DNA from: DTU078 sp002397345
GTDB taxonomy: Bacteria; Bacillota; Clostridia; Oscillospirales; CAG-272
Direction of reading: 5' to 3'
NCBI GenBank assembly: GCA_937875545.1
Contig: CALLYE010000015.1
Span: forward strand, 1-23,302
DNA length: 23,302 bases
The notes under the pieces were generated by a model. It was not told the origin of the DNA, ran no database searches, and was given only the letters and a program-made list of their open reading frames with translations. Positions 8,186-15,917 of the stretch are shown one piece after another. Made by a program: the position numbers and the translations under genes. Each line of letters begins with the position of its first letter. Within the stretch, counting starts at the first letter, position 1.

Positions 8186-9718
8186 TTAGGATTTAGTAAC
8201 GGTTACGGTATAGGTTTCAGTCTCTGTGCCGCTGGTTACGTTGATGGTCAGTGTGTTTGCTCCGGTTGCCCATGTAGCGGCTGCGCCGTTGTTGACAGGA
8301 GTTTCACCGTTGAGGATTTCGATTGTGCCGTCGCCGTCTTTTGATACCGCCGTAATGGTGTTGGTTGCGTCAGTGGTTGCGCACGTGTATGCGAATATGG
8401 ATTTATTGAACGCCGGAACAAGTGTCTTAGCACCGATGCCGAGCGAGGAGAGACGTGCATCGTATGTGCCGAGCACGTTCAGGGATTCGTTAGCGACATA
8501 AACGCGAGGTGTATAGGCAACCAATCCGGAGATATTGGCATAGACAAACGCATTTGCGTCAAGCGCTGTGCCGTCGCCATACACTTTTACAAAGTAAGCA
8601 CGCTGATCTTCAAACACCTTAATGCTGTCGTCATACCAGATACGCCCCTTGTCCGAACCGACGCCGACGCCTGCCCAATAGCGGTCTAGCAAACCGAACA
8701 CAGCATATCCAGCCGGCACTGCCGCAGACTGATAAACTGTAGTAGGGAACGGGAACACATCGTGGACGAAACCGCCATCGGTATTACGGACGGTCGTTGC
8801 GGGCATTACCTTGGTATAGTAATCGGCAGGGTTGACGATCATGGCGATGCTGGTGAACGAGCGCCGCTTACCGTTGGGACCTTGCGAAAGTGTGTTGAGA
8901 ATTGTTGCGTAAGTGTTCTGGTCAAGCGCTGTGATACTGATCGCCGTCTTGCGCGGATATACGCCATCAACTGCTCCTGTCAACGCGCGGGTCATGCCAC
9001 GGGGTTTGTCGTCGCCGTCGCCGTCTACAAAGCCGGATTCCATACCGGCGGATACAGTCTCTGAAAGCAGTTCACGGACATAGCGGTCAACCCACGCTGG
9101 TCCGAGGTCGAGCATTGCTTTGTCAATAAGTATGTACGCGGTAAACTTTTTCTTTTCGAGGTCGATTTTGCCATATGCCGCGGCAACTTCTTTCTCGATT
9201 TCAGCGGTAAGAGCACCCCACGCACCGGCACCGCTGGTAGTAGATATAAGTATCTTCGTCAGCCAGCCAGTGTTCTGGAAACGGATAGCGCCGAGCAGCG
9301 GGTGATTTGCGCGTATGTCGTCGAATATTGAATCGACAACAGTTTCCGGCAGGATTACCGTGGTATCGGTAAGCGCCTGCATGGGGTTGCCGGATTTAAT
9401 AGCACCGCAGAAGCTCTCATAGAATTTCTTTTCGGCGCTGGTAAGCTGCCGCACACCACGCGCATCAAGTACCTTGGTGTCTACTGCATCGACCATACCA
9501 CGCGCTTCGTTCATGACCTCGTCATGCAGCATCACCGCAAATTCATCAAATGCGGTTGCAAATGCTTTGTCGTCGTTTGCGGTCACGGCTGCGTTGATCT
9601 TCTGGACAATTGCCTGTTTTTCCTGATTGACCGTGTCGAGGTTCTTCATGCTGGCAAAATACTGCAAGCCGATATTGATACGACCACGGTTGGTTACATA
9701 CTTGAGAGTGTTATACAA
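8186..9718 (-). CDS. HK97-fold major capsid protein with a C-terminal cadherin-like domain
   Basis: A 510-aa protein. Residues 24-105 form a helical scaffold-like delta region (MKNLDTVNQEKQAIVQKINA). About 110-415 is the HK97 capsid core: ILPETVVDSIFDDIRANHPL, then SAGAWGAL-like, EIEKEVAAAYGKIDLEKK, VDGDGDDKPRGM, and the P-domain end. Residues 423-510 open with LSSLGIGAKTLVPAFNKSIF and end TETYTVTVTKS. That is the signature of the cadherin-like beta-sandwich domain (LSSL...G.L.PAF...Y...NTI.VTV...TYTvTV). The domain is probably displayed on the capsid surface. Start: TTG at 9718, supported by AGGAGG nine bases upstream; the next in-frame ATG (residue 24) has no such site. The motif GLQYFAS near the start recalls the LQxFA motif of Firmicutes capsid proteins. 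Confidence 0.92.
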   Translation of the reverse strand: MYNTLKYVTNRGRINIGLQYFASMKNLDTVNQEKQAIVQKINAAVTANDDKAFATAFDEFAVMLHDEVMNEARGMVDAVDTKVLDARGVRQLTSAEKKFYESFCGAIKSGNPMQALTDTTVILPETVVDSIFDDIRANHPLLGAIRFQNTGWLTKILISTTSGAGAWGALTAEIEKEVAAAYGKIDLEKKKFTAYILIDKAMLDLGPAWVDRYVRELLSETVSAGMESGFVDGDGDDKPRGMTRALTGAVDGVYPRKTAISITALDQNTYATILNTLSQGPNGKRRSFTSIAMIVNPADYYTKVMPATTVRNTDGGFVHDVFPFPTTVYQSAAVPAGYAVFGLLDRYWAGVGVGSDKGRIWYDDSIKVFEDQRAYFVKVYGDGTALDANAFVYANISGLVAYTPRVYVANESLNVLGTYDARLSSLGIGAKTLVPAFNKSIFAYTCATTDATNTITAVSKDGDGTIEILNGETPVNNGAAATWATGANTLTINVTSGTETETYTVTVTKS

Positions 9719-9731
9719 TTATAATTTCCTC

Positions 9732-10418
9732 CTACGCTAATGCGTTAAAAAATTTAAGTAGTTTATTTTCTGATTGTTTCGGGGGCTCTTGTTCTTTGGG
9801 CTGCTTGTCCTGCGTCCGGCTTTTTGCTACAAGCTGATACAATGATTTCTTTGCACTGGCTACTGCTTTATTAGAAACAGCATCACTTACTATCGAGGTG
9901 GCAAATCCCATGTCAAGCGCATCGGTCGGCAATAACCATGTTTCCGCATCGAGTAATTCTTTCAGCTTTTCTGCGGTGATATTTATTTTTCCGGTGTAGG
10001 CGGCTGTGACTGCGGTGCTTATTTTGTCGAGGTCGTCCGCTTGTCTGCGCAATTCATCGGCGTTGCCTGATGCATATGTCCATGCGTTGTGGATCATCAA
10101 CAGCGATGCGGCATTCATGACGCGCTCGTCGCCAGCCATAAAAATAACGCTTGCTGCCGAACAAGCGAATCCATCACAGACTGTGCGGATTTTTGCTTTA
10201 TGACTGCGAAGCGTATTGTATATTGCTAACCCTTCGGCGACCTCGCCGCCGTAACTGGAAATATGCACGTTGATTTGGTCTACATCGAGCCCCTGCAGCT
10301 CCTTTGACAGCGTATAACTGGACACGTCACTCTCCAACCACTCCCACGAGGTGATGTCACCAAATATGTAGATATCCGCTATGCGCCCTGTGGTTGTGAG
10401 CATAAAGTATTTATTCAA
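9732..10418 (-). CDS. Head maturation protease, ClpP-like (S49/ClpP family)
   Basis: A 228-aa serine protease that trims the capsid proteins. The core has the ClpP fold: INVHISSYGGEVAEGLAIYN (residues 49-68), then CDGFACSAASVIFMAGD with the nucleophile Ser at about residue 87, and LLMIHNAW with the catalytic His at about residue 110. The third acid is near DAETWL (157-162), not certain. The C-terminal ~45 residues are polar and Lys/Pro-rich (PKEQEPPKQSENK) and are probably a linker or scaffold tail. It sits between portal and capsid, the usual place. The start is TTG, six bases after GGAGG, and overlaps the portal stop by 4 bases. Confidence 0.93.
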   Translation of the reverse strand: MNKYFMLTTTGRIADIYIFGDITSWEWLESDVSSYTLSKELQGLDVDQINVHISSYGGEVAEGLAIYNTLRSHKAKIRTVCDGFACSAASVIFMAGDERVMNAASLLMIHNAWTYASGNADELRRQADDLDKISTAVTAAYTGKINITAEKLKELLDAETWLLPTDALDMGFATSIVSDAVSNKAVASAKKSLYQLVAKSRTQDKQPKEQEPPKQSENKLLKFFNALA

Positions 10419-11566
10419 TCATTTCCTCCTTCCGCCGTCTTGTCCGGCGTATAATTGCGTGTAATGTAATGTTCATTGGCAAACTGTTCATCAAGTTGTT
10501 GCTCTCCGCATATGCGCCGTACCTCGTTTGGACTAAATCCGGACGATATTAATTTGTCTATCGACACCGCAGCAGATAACAAATCATAATGCATAATATT
10601 TCCGGTATAGATTTCAACCCGGTCTCCGCGCACAAACCCCTTATAACCGTTGCGTTTGCGGTTTATCTCTGTTTCTAACAAGTCTGCAAGTGGTTCAATG
10701 CTTGTAGATAGCCACAGCGAAACCGCGTCCTTTGTTCCTTGCACATCACCACGCAATATCGGGGGCGGTATGCCGAACGCCTTTGCAGTGAAGTCTTGTA
10801 TGTCGTCTGTCATGGCGCGTATGTCGCGGGTAGATTCGATGCTATATGTGCGGTGTTGTAGCTCCGTCCATGATTGTCCCTTACCAAGCGGCAAAGCCGA
10901 GGCGTCGCTATTTAACCATTTGCCTATTCTTTCATTGATAAGCTTATCAAATACTTCTCTCTGCGGCGTTCCCGCTTCTGGTAGCGCGTCATAATTGAAT
11001 ATGCCCTTAGTCCCACGCGAACGTTGGTAAGATGTCATTGAATATGTAAGCAGCTTTGAGTATGCACCGTGTACCGCTTCGACGACCTTGTTCATATCAG
11101 CAGCATTTAGCCGCAGATACAACACTTCGGATTGGACGAACGAACGGCTATATGTGAAGTCTTTTACTGTAACGTCGGTAAATACATCCTCATACAGCGC
11201 ATATGGTTTTCGTGTGAAGCTGTCTGCAATAACCAGTCCGACGTCCGTTAATATTACAAGCGCTTCGTTGTTTCGGTATAACTTTGCGATAAGTTCTCGT
11301 AACCACTCTTGGCGGTTTTGGTTTATGTTAGGCTGTACATTAAATAAATAATACTCTCTTTTCTTTACCTCCTTGCCTCCTAGATAAGTACGAAATTCGC
11401 ATTGTCCGAGCGCAGCAGCTTGCAGATTGACCGCCGACCAAAACGCCAGCTCGCGGAAACAATATTCACCCGCCGCGTTAGCAAGTTCCGTTCCGAGATC
11501 TGCCATTGTTATGGACGACGTTCCTTTGCGTGTAAATACGCTCGAAATCCATTCTAATATGTTCAC
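10415..11566 (-). CDS. HK97-family portal protein
   Basis: About 383 aa. It shows the HK97 portal pattern: an N-terminal helix region with LAFWSAVNLQAAALGQCEF, then QEWLRELIAKLYRNNEALVI, a mid-region with YQRSRGTKGIFNYDALPEAG, and IQDFTAKAFGIPPPILRGD, the family's hallmark 'AFGIPP' segment. It forms the 12-subunit ring through which DNA is packaged and to which terminase docks. A frame-open GTG at 11578 lies within the GGAGGTG ribosome binding site itself, so I prefer GTG at 11566 (about 11 bases after GGAGG). The stop overlaps the protease start. The length (usual 380-420 aa) is normal. Confidence 0.93.
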   Translation of the reverse strand: MNILEWISSVFTRKGTSSITMADLGTELANAAGEYCFRELAFWSAVNLQAAALGQCEFRTYLGGKEVKKREYYLFNVQPNINQNRQEWLRELIAKLYRNNEALVILTDVGLVIADSFTRKPYALYEDVFTDVTVKDFTYSRSFVQSEVLYLRLNAADMNKVVEAVHGAYSKLLTYSMTSYQRSRGTKGIFNYDALPEAGTPQREVFDKLINERIGKWLNSDASALPLGKGQSWTELQHRTYSIESTRDIRAMTDDIQDFTAKAFGIPPPILRGDVQGTKDAVSLWLSTSIEPLADLLETEINRKRNGYKGFVRGDRVEIYTGNIMHYDLLSAAVSIDKLISSGFSPNEVRRICGEQQLDEQFANEHYITRNYTPDKTAEGGND

Positions 11567-11582
11567 ACCTGATATCACCTCC

Positions 11583-13232
11583 TTAACCCATGATTACTGG
11601 TAAATCGTCATACGACGTTGCCGATATGGTGTATAATTCGCTTTCAACTGCCATTGCGTGCACAAGCGCCATGAATGGGTCGTTCTTGCGCGCTTTGGGT
11701 TCGATTTTTGCATAATAATAATTGCCTGTGTCTGTTCCTTCTTTACGTCCGGCTGATACCAGCTTTGTATTGTTAGCCGCCCAGCGCAATGCGGGGTTAT
11801 CACCCCAAACAAAATTTCGACTGACAAAGCAGTTGTCAATTATCGGCTGTGTTTTCATAATGTCAGACGGACGTGTGCAATATAAATTATCTCGCTCTTT
11901 TGATATCCCTATATCGCCTAGCGCTTTGCTTAATAACGCATAACGGAAATTATCAACAGATACTTTTTTTATGTCATGTTTTCGCCCGATTGACGCTACA
12001 TACTCCGCGATTAGATAAGGCGATATCTGCGGTTCGTCTACTGGGACACATGAATCCCACGACCGCCAGTCGGGTTTAATGCGATTTATGTCGGGGTTCT
12101 GCGTGCATACAAAATAGCGCCCGAAGTCGTACCGCTTATCGTCGCGCCAAAAATGCACGTTAACCGCCGCCCAGTCGCGTAGCATTGAGTAGTCAATGCC
12201 GACTACGCAACTCCATCCCGTTAGATCGGGTAATGGTGTATTGGTTGCGACTATATTGTCCCATTCTGTCACCGGCAATTCTTCGGCGGCACGCGGGCGG
12301 TTCATGCGCTTGGTATAATAGTCGAGTTCGGTTTGTTTGTCGTATCGCTTGCGGACACATGCTTTTTCTATTTCTTTGCGCAGTTCGGGGAAATAGGGCA
12401 GTGACGGGTTTGCCTTTTCCCACAGTTCAGGGTTATCACATTCTTCATCGCTTTCCATGCGATATAGTAATGGATACAGCCCTATATTGGTTACAACGCC
12501 ATTTAATACGTCAGCCGCAAGCCGTAAATCATCATCGAGCACACCCTCGCGGACATAACCCTGTGTGGTGATTTTAAATATGCGGCTGTGTTTGCGTTTG
12601 CCGAAACCCGATGAAAAAACGCCTATCATTTTGGCGTTCTCATATTCGTGTTCCTCGTCAAAAATCAAACACGCCGAGCGCTTGCCGTCTTTTGTACGGG
12701 CGTTCGACGTGTTAAATTTTATATAGCTGCCTGTTTTTGTATTGCGGATTAATTCTTTTGACTTATAGAAAAAGCCTTTCGACTTTGTCCACGTCCGATC
12801 AAGCATGTTATACACATCGTCAAACGATGTCCGTGCCTGATCCTCACTGTTTGCGATTATATCTACATTGTATTCGTCTATGCCATGATAATGGGTGGTG
12901 AGATACCACGCCAGCGCTGATATAAATCCGTTTTTGCCATTGCCGCGCCCCATCATGATGAAAAATTCATCGAATACAACGGAATCGGACGACTTATAAT
13001 AGCAATGCACCAGCGCGAGCACATACAATTCCCATGGCAGCAGTCGCATGATGAAATAGCGTTCGATTAATTCAACCGCTGTGTCAATCTTGTCCGTGTC
13101 GATGAATACATCTGGGTCAGATAATTTCCGTTCGGCAAGGTCAATGGCAAGCATTATATCTTCGTTTGCCTTGACCGCTCCTGTGCGTATGGCGGTTATG
13201 TAGTCGTCGATGTATTTACATGTCGTTGTCAT
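11583..13232 (-). CDS. terL: Terminase large subunit
   Basis: A 549-aa packaging motor. The ATPase half has Walker A GRGNGKN (residues 95-101), preceded by FFIMM, and Walker B ACLIFDEEHEY (D192, E193), then the coupling segment FKITTQGYVREGVLDD. The nuclease half has VVGIDYSMLRDWAAVNV (first acidic residue D347), KVSVDNFR (D427) and KARKNDPFMALVHA (D518), the usual three metal-binding positions. The protein cuts concatemeric DNA and pumps it through the portal. It overlaps the small-subunit gene by 17 bases. The length and gene order agree with P27/HK97-type cos phages. Confidence 0.96.
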   Translation of the reverse strand: MTTTCKYIDDYITAIRTGAVKANEDIMLAIDLAERKLSDPDVFIDTDKIDTAVELIERYFIMRLLPWELYVLALVHCYYKSSDSVVFDEFFIMMGRGNGKNGFISALAWYLTTHYHGIDEYNVDIIANSEDQARTSFDDVYNMLDRTWTKSKGFFYKSKELIRNTKTGSYIKFNTSNARTKDGKRSACLIFDEEHEYENAKMIGVFSSGFGKRKHSRIFKITTQGYVREGVLDDDLRLAADVLNGVVTNIGLYPLLYRMESDEECDNPELWEKANPSLPYFPELRKEIEKACVRKRYDKQTELDYYTKRMNRPRAAEELPVTEWDNIVATNTPLPDLTGWSCVVGIDYSMLRDWAAVNVHFWRDDKRYDFGRYFVCTQNPDINRIKPDWRSWDSCVPVDEPQISPYLIAEYVASIGRKHDIKKVSVDNFRYALLSKALGDIGISKERDNLYCTRPSDIMKTQPIIDNCFVSRNFVWGDNPALRWAANNTKLVSAGRKEGTDTGNYYYAKIEPKARKNDPFMALVHAMAVESELYTISATSYDDLPVIMG

Positions 13233-13527
13233 TGCTGCCGGATTGTTCTGTTGGTCGCAATCCCAGACTGTCTAATATTTTCAACATCTGCGCGTTGACT
13301 TTCAGCAAGTCGAGGATTGAATCGTTTGTCTTAAGGTTAACCGATGATGCGGTGACTATCTCTACCTTTGCACCACGTGTTTTTATGTCGGATTGCAGCT
13401 CGTTTTTGGTTTCCCACAACCGCATATAATCTTCGACAAGGTCGGCGTAGTGATTGCCAGTCGCGGATTTGTGTTTCAATTGTTCGAGCAAATCGTTTTT
13501 GATTTCACTTGCTTTTGACTTTGCCAC
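13216..13527 (-). CDS. terS: Terminase small subunit, P27-like
   Basis: A 103-aa protein, helical and charged, beginning MAKSKASEIKNDLLEQLKHK and continuing HYADLVEDYMRLWETKNELQ; near its end is the helix ILDLLKVNAQMLKILDSLGL. These are the conserved parts of the P27 terminase small subunit family. It should bind the packaging start site and hand DNA to TerL. The start is GTG with GGAGG 8-9 bases upstream. It overlaps terL by 17 bases. The gene lies directly after the HNH gene and a 115-bp spacer that may hold the packaging site. The length is normal for the family. Confidence 0.88.
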   Translation of the reverse strand: MAKSKASEIKNDLLEQLKHKSATGNHYADLVEDYMRLWETKNELQSDIKTRGAKVEIVTASSVNLKTNDSILDLLKVNAQMLKILDSLGLRPTEQSGSNDNDM

Positions 13528-13599
13528 GCATTTCCACCTCCTTGTTATAAAATCGTATCATGCGCGCGAGGATTTCTCTCTTGGGTGAAACCCAGCCGA

Positions 13600-13642
13600 A
13601 TATAAGGGTTCGCATTAATTTCCGTTTTATTTCGACCGGGGG
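13600..13642 (-). other. Possible cos / packaging-initiation region
   Basis: This short spacer lies between the HNH gene and terS. It starts (minus strand) with the stretch ACCCCCGGTCG, a C-rich run next to AT-rich sequence (AAATAAAACGG). In phages that carry an HNH protein beside terS, the cos cleavage site is often in this gap. I see no exact palindrome that proves a cut point, so this is an inference from place and base composition. Confidence 0.3.
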
Positions 13643-13960
13643 TCACCACTTCTCCTCGGTCAACGGCGGTTTGTGTTCCGCTCTCCCCATCCTGTCAGGA
13701 TGCCCGACCGTCTCATGGCAATCTCGACAGCACGCAGTCAAGTTTCGCTTAACCGTGCCGTCTCTCTGCACCACATACTTTGTCAATTCATACTGTGGAT
13801 ATTTGTCACGGTGATACTCGTGATGCACGTGTGTTGCCTTAACGTAATATCCTCGCGCCTTGCAGTATTGACACTCATAATGTTGTTCTCTTAATACTTC
13901 TTGTCGTAGTCGTCGCCATGCCGCCCTATTATAGAACGGATCACATTGATACTTCATCAC
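13643..13960 (-). CDS. HNH endonuclease associated with DNA packaging
   Basis: A 105-aa protein with the zinc-HNH layout: C30QYC33, KATHVHHEYH (HH at 46-47), N73 (RNLTACC), and CCRDCHETVGH (C78, C81, H82). H-N-H plus two CxxC knuckles is the HNH-nuclease pattern of phage packaging partners. These cut cos DNA together with the terminase. The preceding region (13961-14159) has no gene but holds the promoter and hairpin listed below. The ORF can start at GTG (13960) or the ATG that follows it; its upstream SD is G-rich but imperfect. The end abuts the proposed packaging gap. Confidence 0.88.
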   Translation of the reverse strand: MMKYQCDPFYNRAAWRRLRQEVLREQHYECQYCKARGYYVKATHVHHEYHRDKYPQYELTKYVVQRDGTVKRNLTACCRDCHETVGHPDRMGRAEHKPPLTEEKW

Positions 13961-14041
13961 CGCAAGCCCCCACCCCTAGCCATATAACGCGGTGTATTCC
14001 CCTCGCACGATCGCGCAGCCTTATTTATATACAATAGCAAA

Positions 14042-14059
14042 GGGACGCCGAAGCGCCCC
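14042..14059 (-). terminator. UUCG hairpin upstream of the late genes (terminator or attenuator)
   Basis: On the minus strand the sequence GGGGCGC-TTCG-GCGTCCC forms a 7-bp stem (one G-T wobble) with a stable UUCG tetraloop, followed by TTTGCTATTG. The U tract is short, so it is a weak intrinsic terminator at best. It lies downstream of the promoter at 14099, hence in the leader of the late transcript, so an attenuator or antitermination site is as likely as a simple terminator of the upstream gene. Confidence 0.6.
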
Positions 14060-14069
14060 ATAACTGTTA

Positions 14070-14089
14070 GCCGTAACCTTACAGCTTTT
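14070..14089 (-). promoter_or_regulatory. Direct repeat B in the early transcribed region of the late promoter
   Basis: On the minus strand this reads AAAAGCTGTAAG-GTT-ACGGC. It is the second copy of the element described at 14114..14135, differing only in a 3-base rather than 5-base gap between the two parts. It lies just downstream of the expected transcription start, so it may be an operator or an RNA signal rather than an activator site. Confidence 0.55.
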
Positions 14090-14098
14090 ATCATCTAT

Positions 14099-14107
14099 AT
14101 TATACCA
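14099..14107 (-). promoter_or_regulatory. Extended -10 promoter, probable late promoter
   Basis: The minus strand reads TGGTATAAT, a perfect extended -10 (TGnTATAAT). No consensus -35 lies 17 bases upstream (TAAGAA at best), and that place is covered by repeat A. A promoter that depends on an activator is a plausible reading. It would transcribe towards HNH and the packaging and structural genes, starting near 14092. Confidence 0.55.
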
Positions 14108-14113
14108 CATTAT

Positions 14114-14135
14114 GCCGTTTATTCTTACAGCTTTT
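14114..14135 (-). promoter_or_regulatory. Direct repeat A over the -35 region of the late promoter
   Basis: The minus strand reads AAAAGCTGTAAG-AATAA-ACGGC. It matches repeat B at 14070..14089: 12 of 12 bases in the first part and ACGGC in the second. Its place, about 10-31 bases upstream of the -10, is where a transcription activator would bind. The nearest candidate is the HTH protein encoded just upstream at 14160..14594. Confidence 0.55.
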
Positions 14136-14159
14136 TTATAGTATATTTTGTGAACAACA

Positions 14160-14594
14160 TTACTTCTTGTGTCCTCTCATGTTTGCATACCGTCTTAACC
14201 CCATATCTTTTATCTGATATACTCTCGTTGTAGATATGTTTAATTTCCTTGCCGCTCTGACTTCCCAACAGTTATCGCGATTGACAAAGCACATGTCAAG
14301 CGCTATACGTTCGTCCGATGGCAACGCATCAAGTGCCGCTAACGCTGGTATACATGTCCCATATAACGCTGCGTATTCACCGCATACCGTATCGCAGTTG
14401 ACTATCAGTGTGCCTATCTTATCCTCGTAACGTGTCCCACCACCGGGCATTGGCGTTGACGAGTTCACACTACCTCCTAAACTGTATTTAGCTGATTCCA
14501 ATTCTGCGATACGCACTTTCATACGTTCGAGCGATTTCAACTTATATCCGAGTAGCTTTAATTCTTCTACCGCTTCTTGGTATATGTAGTTCAA
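14160..14594 (-). CDS. Late-gene transcriptional regulator, sigma-70 region-4-like
   Basis: A 144-aa protein of a type that in many Firmicutes phages sits between the early genes and the packaging genes. Residues 1-45 are helical (VEELKLLGYKLKSLERMKVR). Residues 50-70 carry a GGGTRYEDKIGTLIV segment. Residues 90-140 form a sigma region-4-like helix-turn-helix: LPSDERIALDMCFVNRDNCW, then WEVRAARKLNISTTRVYQIK, ending LRRYANMRGHKK. The start is TTG at 14594 with GGAGGTAACTA before it. A promoter with direct repeats lies 25-90 bases downstream of its stop. I infer that this protein switches on the late genes, as in RinA/ArpU/DUF1492-type regulators. DNA binding is not shown. Confidence 0.75.
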   Translation of the reverse strand: MNYIYQEAVEELKLLGYKLKSLERMKVRIAELESAKYSLGGSVNSSTPMPGGGTRYEDKIGTLIVNCDTVCGEYAALYGTCIPALAALDALPSDERIALDMCFVNRDNCWEVRAARKLNISTTRVYQIKDMGLRRYANMRGHKK

Positions 14595-14606
14595 TAGTTA
14601 CCTCCA

Positions 14607-14975
14607 TCACTGTATCGGTTTGAGTTGTTGTACGCTGTCAGGATAAAACGACCATCCGCCCCAATTGGCGTTACTATATTGTGCACCATATAGCCATGAA
14701 TTTAATTCTATCTTTTTGTTTGTGAGTGCCGCGTTTTCTATTGGGTCAATTGCGACGTGTGTTTCTATGTATTCTTTTTGCTTTATATAATAATTTATGC
14801 TTTGCGGAGCTCCGACCATCCCGAATATCGCTATCAATAATGTAACAAGTCCTATTGCCATCAATATCGATCCCAATAACACCGATACTGTATCGTCCCA
14901 CCAATACCGAGCACCTATATAAATTATTGCAATTGACGCTACAATAAGTGCTCCGGACAATATCCACCAGTTCAT
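14607..14975 (-). CDS. Small membrane protein with two predicted helices
   Basis: About 122 aa; function unknown. The N-terminal part has two hydrophobic segments: MNWWILSGALIVASIAIIYI (residues 1-20) and LLGSILMAIGLVTLLIAIFG (about 32-52). The rest is soluble, ends at LNSWLYGAQYSNANWGGWSF and is rich in aromatic residues. I chose ATG at 14975 because AAGGAGG is nine bases upstream; an in-frame ATG at 15002 has no such support. It lies 17 bases after the metallophosphoesterase gene and 12 before the regulator. Similar W-Y-rich two-helix proteins are frequent in Clostridia prophages, without a known role. Confidence 0.7.
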   Translation of the reverse strand: MNWWILSGALIVASIAIIYIGARYWWDDTVSVLLGSILMAIGLVTLLIAIFGMVGAPQSINYYIKQKEYIETHVAIDPIENAALTNKKIELNSWLYGAQYSNANWGGWSFYPDSVQQLKPIQ

Positions 14976-14992
14976 ACTGTTTATCCTCCTTA

Positions 14993-15754
14993 TTATTTCC
15001 ACTCTTTGCGTTTGCCGTCAAGCCGTATTGTGTCTGGATAAAATGCTGTTGGCTTCATCTGCCCGCGAATTGGATAACCACCGTAATCAAGCCATGACGT
15101 GCAAACAAATATCAATGTATTATTTTTGTTTATTTTATTATTGTGCGGGTCGAATATAAGCCGTGCGGACGGTGTCTTTGTAGGACGGTGCGTATGGCCT
15201 GTAATTGATATATCGACGCCTTCTATTGCCATGTGGTACGCGTCTTGTCTGCTTGTCCCACTTCCGAGAAGTGAACCGCCGCCACTACCATGCGAAAGAT
15301 ATATCATATACGCTGCTTGCTTATTGTTTTTCTTTTCGCCGAGTGAAATTTTTATAAATCCCGCATCTCCAGCGTAAGCGTTTGGTATTCCGAGCTGGTC
15401 GAATATATCTTCTGTTATATCTGCGCTTGTTTCTTTCGCGCACCGATATTCATGATTTCCGTACACTCCGCCAACAATTTTATATCTTATCGGTTCGAGC
15501 ATTTCTATCATGCGCTTTTTTTGTTGGTGCGGTGTGTATTTTTCTTCGTATGTATTAGAAACAGAGGACTTGATTCCGTTGTTTATCAGATCACCCGCTA
15601 ACAATACGGCAGCATTATCATCTTTGGATATGCGCTCTATGTATTCTGCAAATTCTCGTTCTCTGCATTCGGCCGCCCCAAGATGAACATCTGATATTGG
15701 GTATAGCGTCAAATATTCCATATCGCGCGGATATTCTTTCGTGATTACTTTCAA
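14993..15754 (-). CDS. Metallophosphoesterase (calcineurin-like)
   Basis: About 253 aa from TTG at 15754, which has GGGAGG six bases upstream. An in-frame TTG at 15778 has no good site. It has all the metal-binding blocks of calcineurin-like phosphoesterases: D22-V-H24 (ISDVHLG), G54-D55 (LLAGDLINN), G99-N100-H101-E102 (GVYGNHEYRC), H155 (IYLSHGSGGG) and G186-H187-T-H189 (GHTHRPT). The enzyme could act on phosphodiester or phosphomonoester bonds. The substrate is not known; phage members can be DNA or nucleotide enzymes. Just upstream (15779-15917) is an AT-rich gap with a promoter. It is in a cassette with two small membrane proteins. Confidence 0.88.
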   Translation of the reverse strand: MKVITKEYPRDMEYLTLYPISDVHLGAAECREREFAEYIERISKDDNAAVLLAGDLINNGIKSSVSNTYEEKYTPHQQKKRMIEMLEPIRYKIVGGVYGNHEYRCAKETSADITEDIFDQLGIPNAYAGDAGFIKISLGEKKNNKQAAYMIYLSHGSGGGSLLGSGTSRQDAYHMAIEGVDISITGHTHRPTKTPSARLIFDPHNNKINKNNTLIFVCTSWLDYGGYPIRGQMKPTAFYPDTIRLDGKRKEWK

Positions 15755-15801
15755 CGCATACCTCCCAATAGGAAACAAATTCTTTTTAATACTCTATATC
15801 T

Positions 15802-15830
15802 ATTATATATAAATATTGTAATGTTTTTAA
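15802..15830 (-). promoter_or_regulatory. Candidate promoter upstream of the metallophosphoesterase gene
   Basis: On the minus strand: TTAAAA, a 17-base spacer, then TATAAT, with the expected start near 15795, about 40 bases before the TTG start. The region (15779-15917) is AT-rich, so chance matches are likely; the -35 matches 4 of 6 consensus bases. Confidence 0.35.
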
Positions 15831-15917
15831 TGATGATCCATGAACGCATAATTAATCATAATTTATTCATATCGTAAGTCTATCAATGTCGTTTTCCTCC
15901 AAAAATTTATTATGTAT

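Noticed and set aside
13505..13615. Minus-strand 36-codon frame (MRTLIFGWVSPKRE...) between HNH and terS
   Set aside because: Weak ribosome binding site, overlaps the terS start in another frame, and lies in the presumed packaging region. Possible, but not supported enough to annotate.
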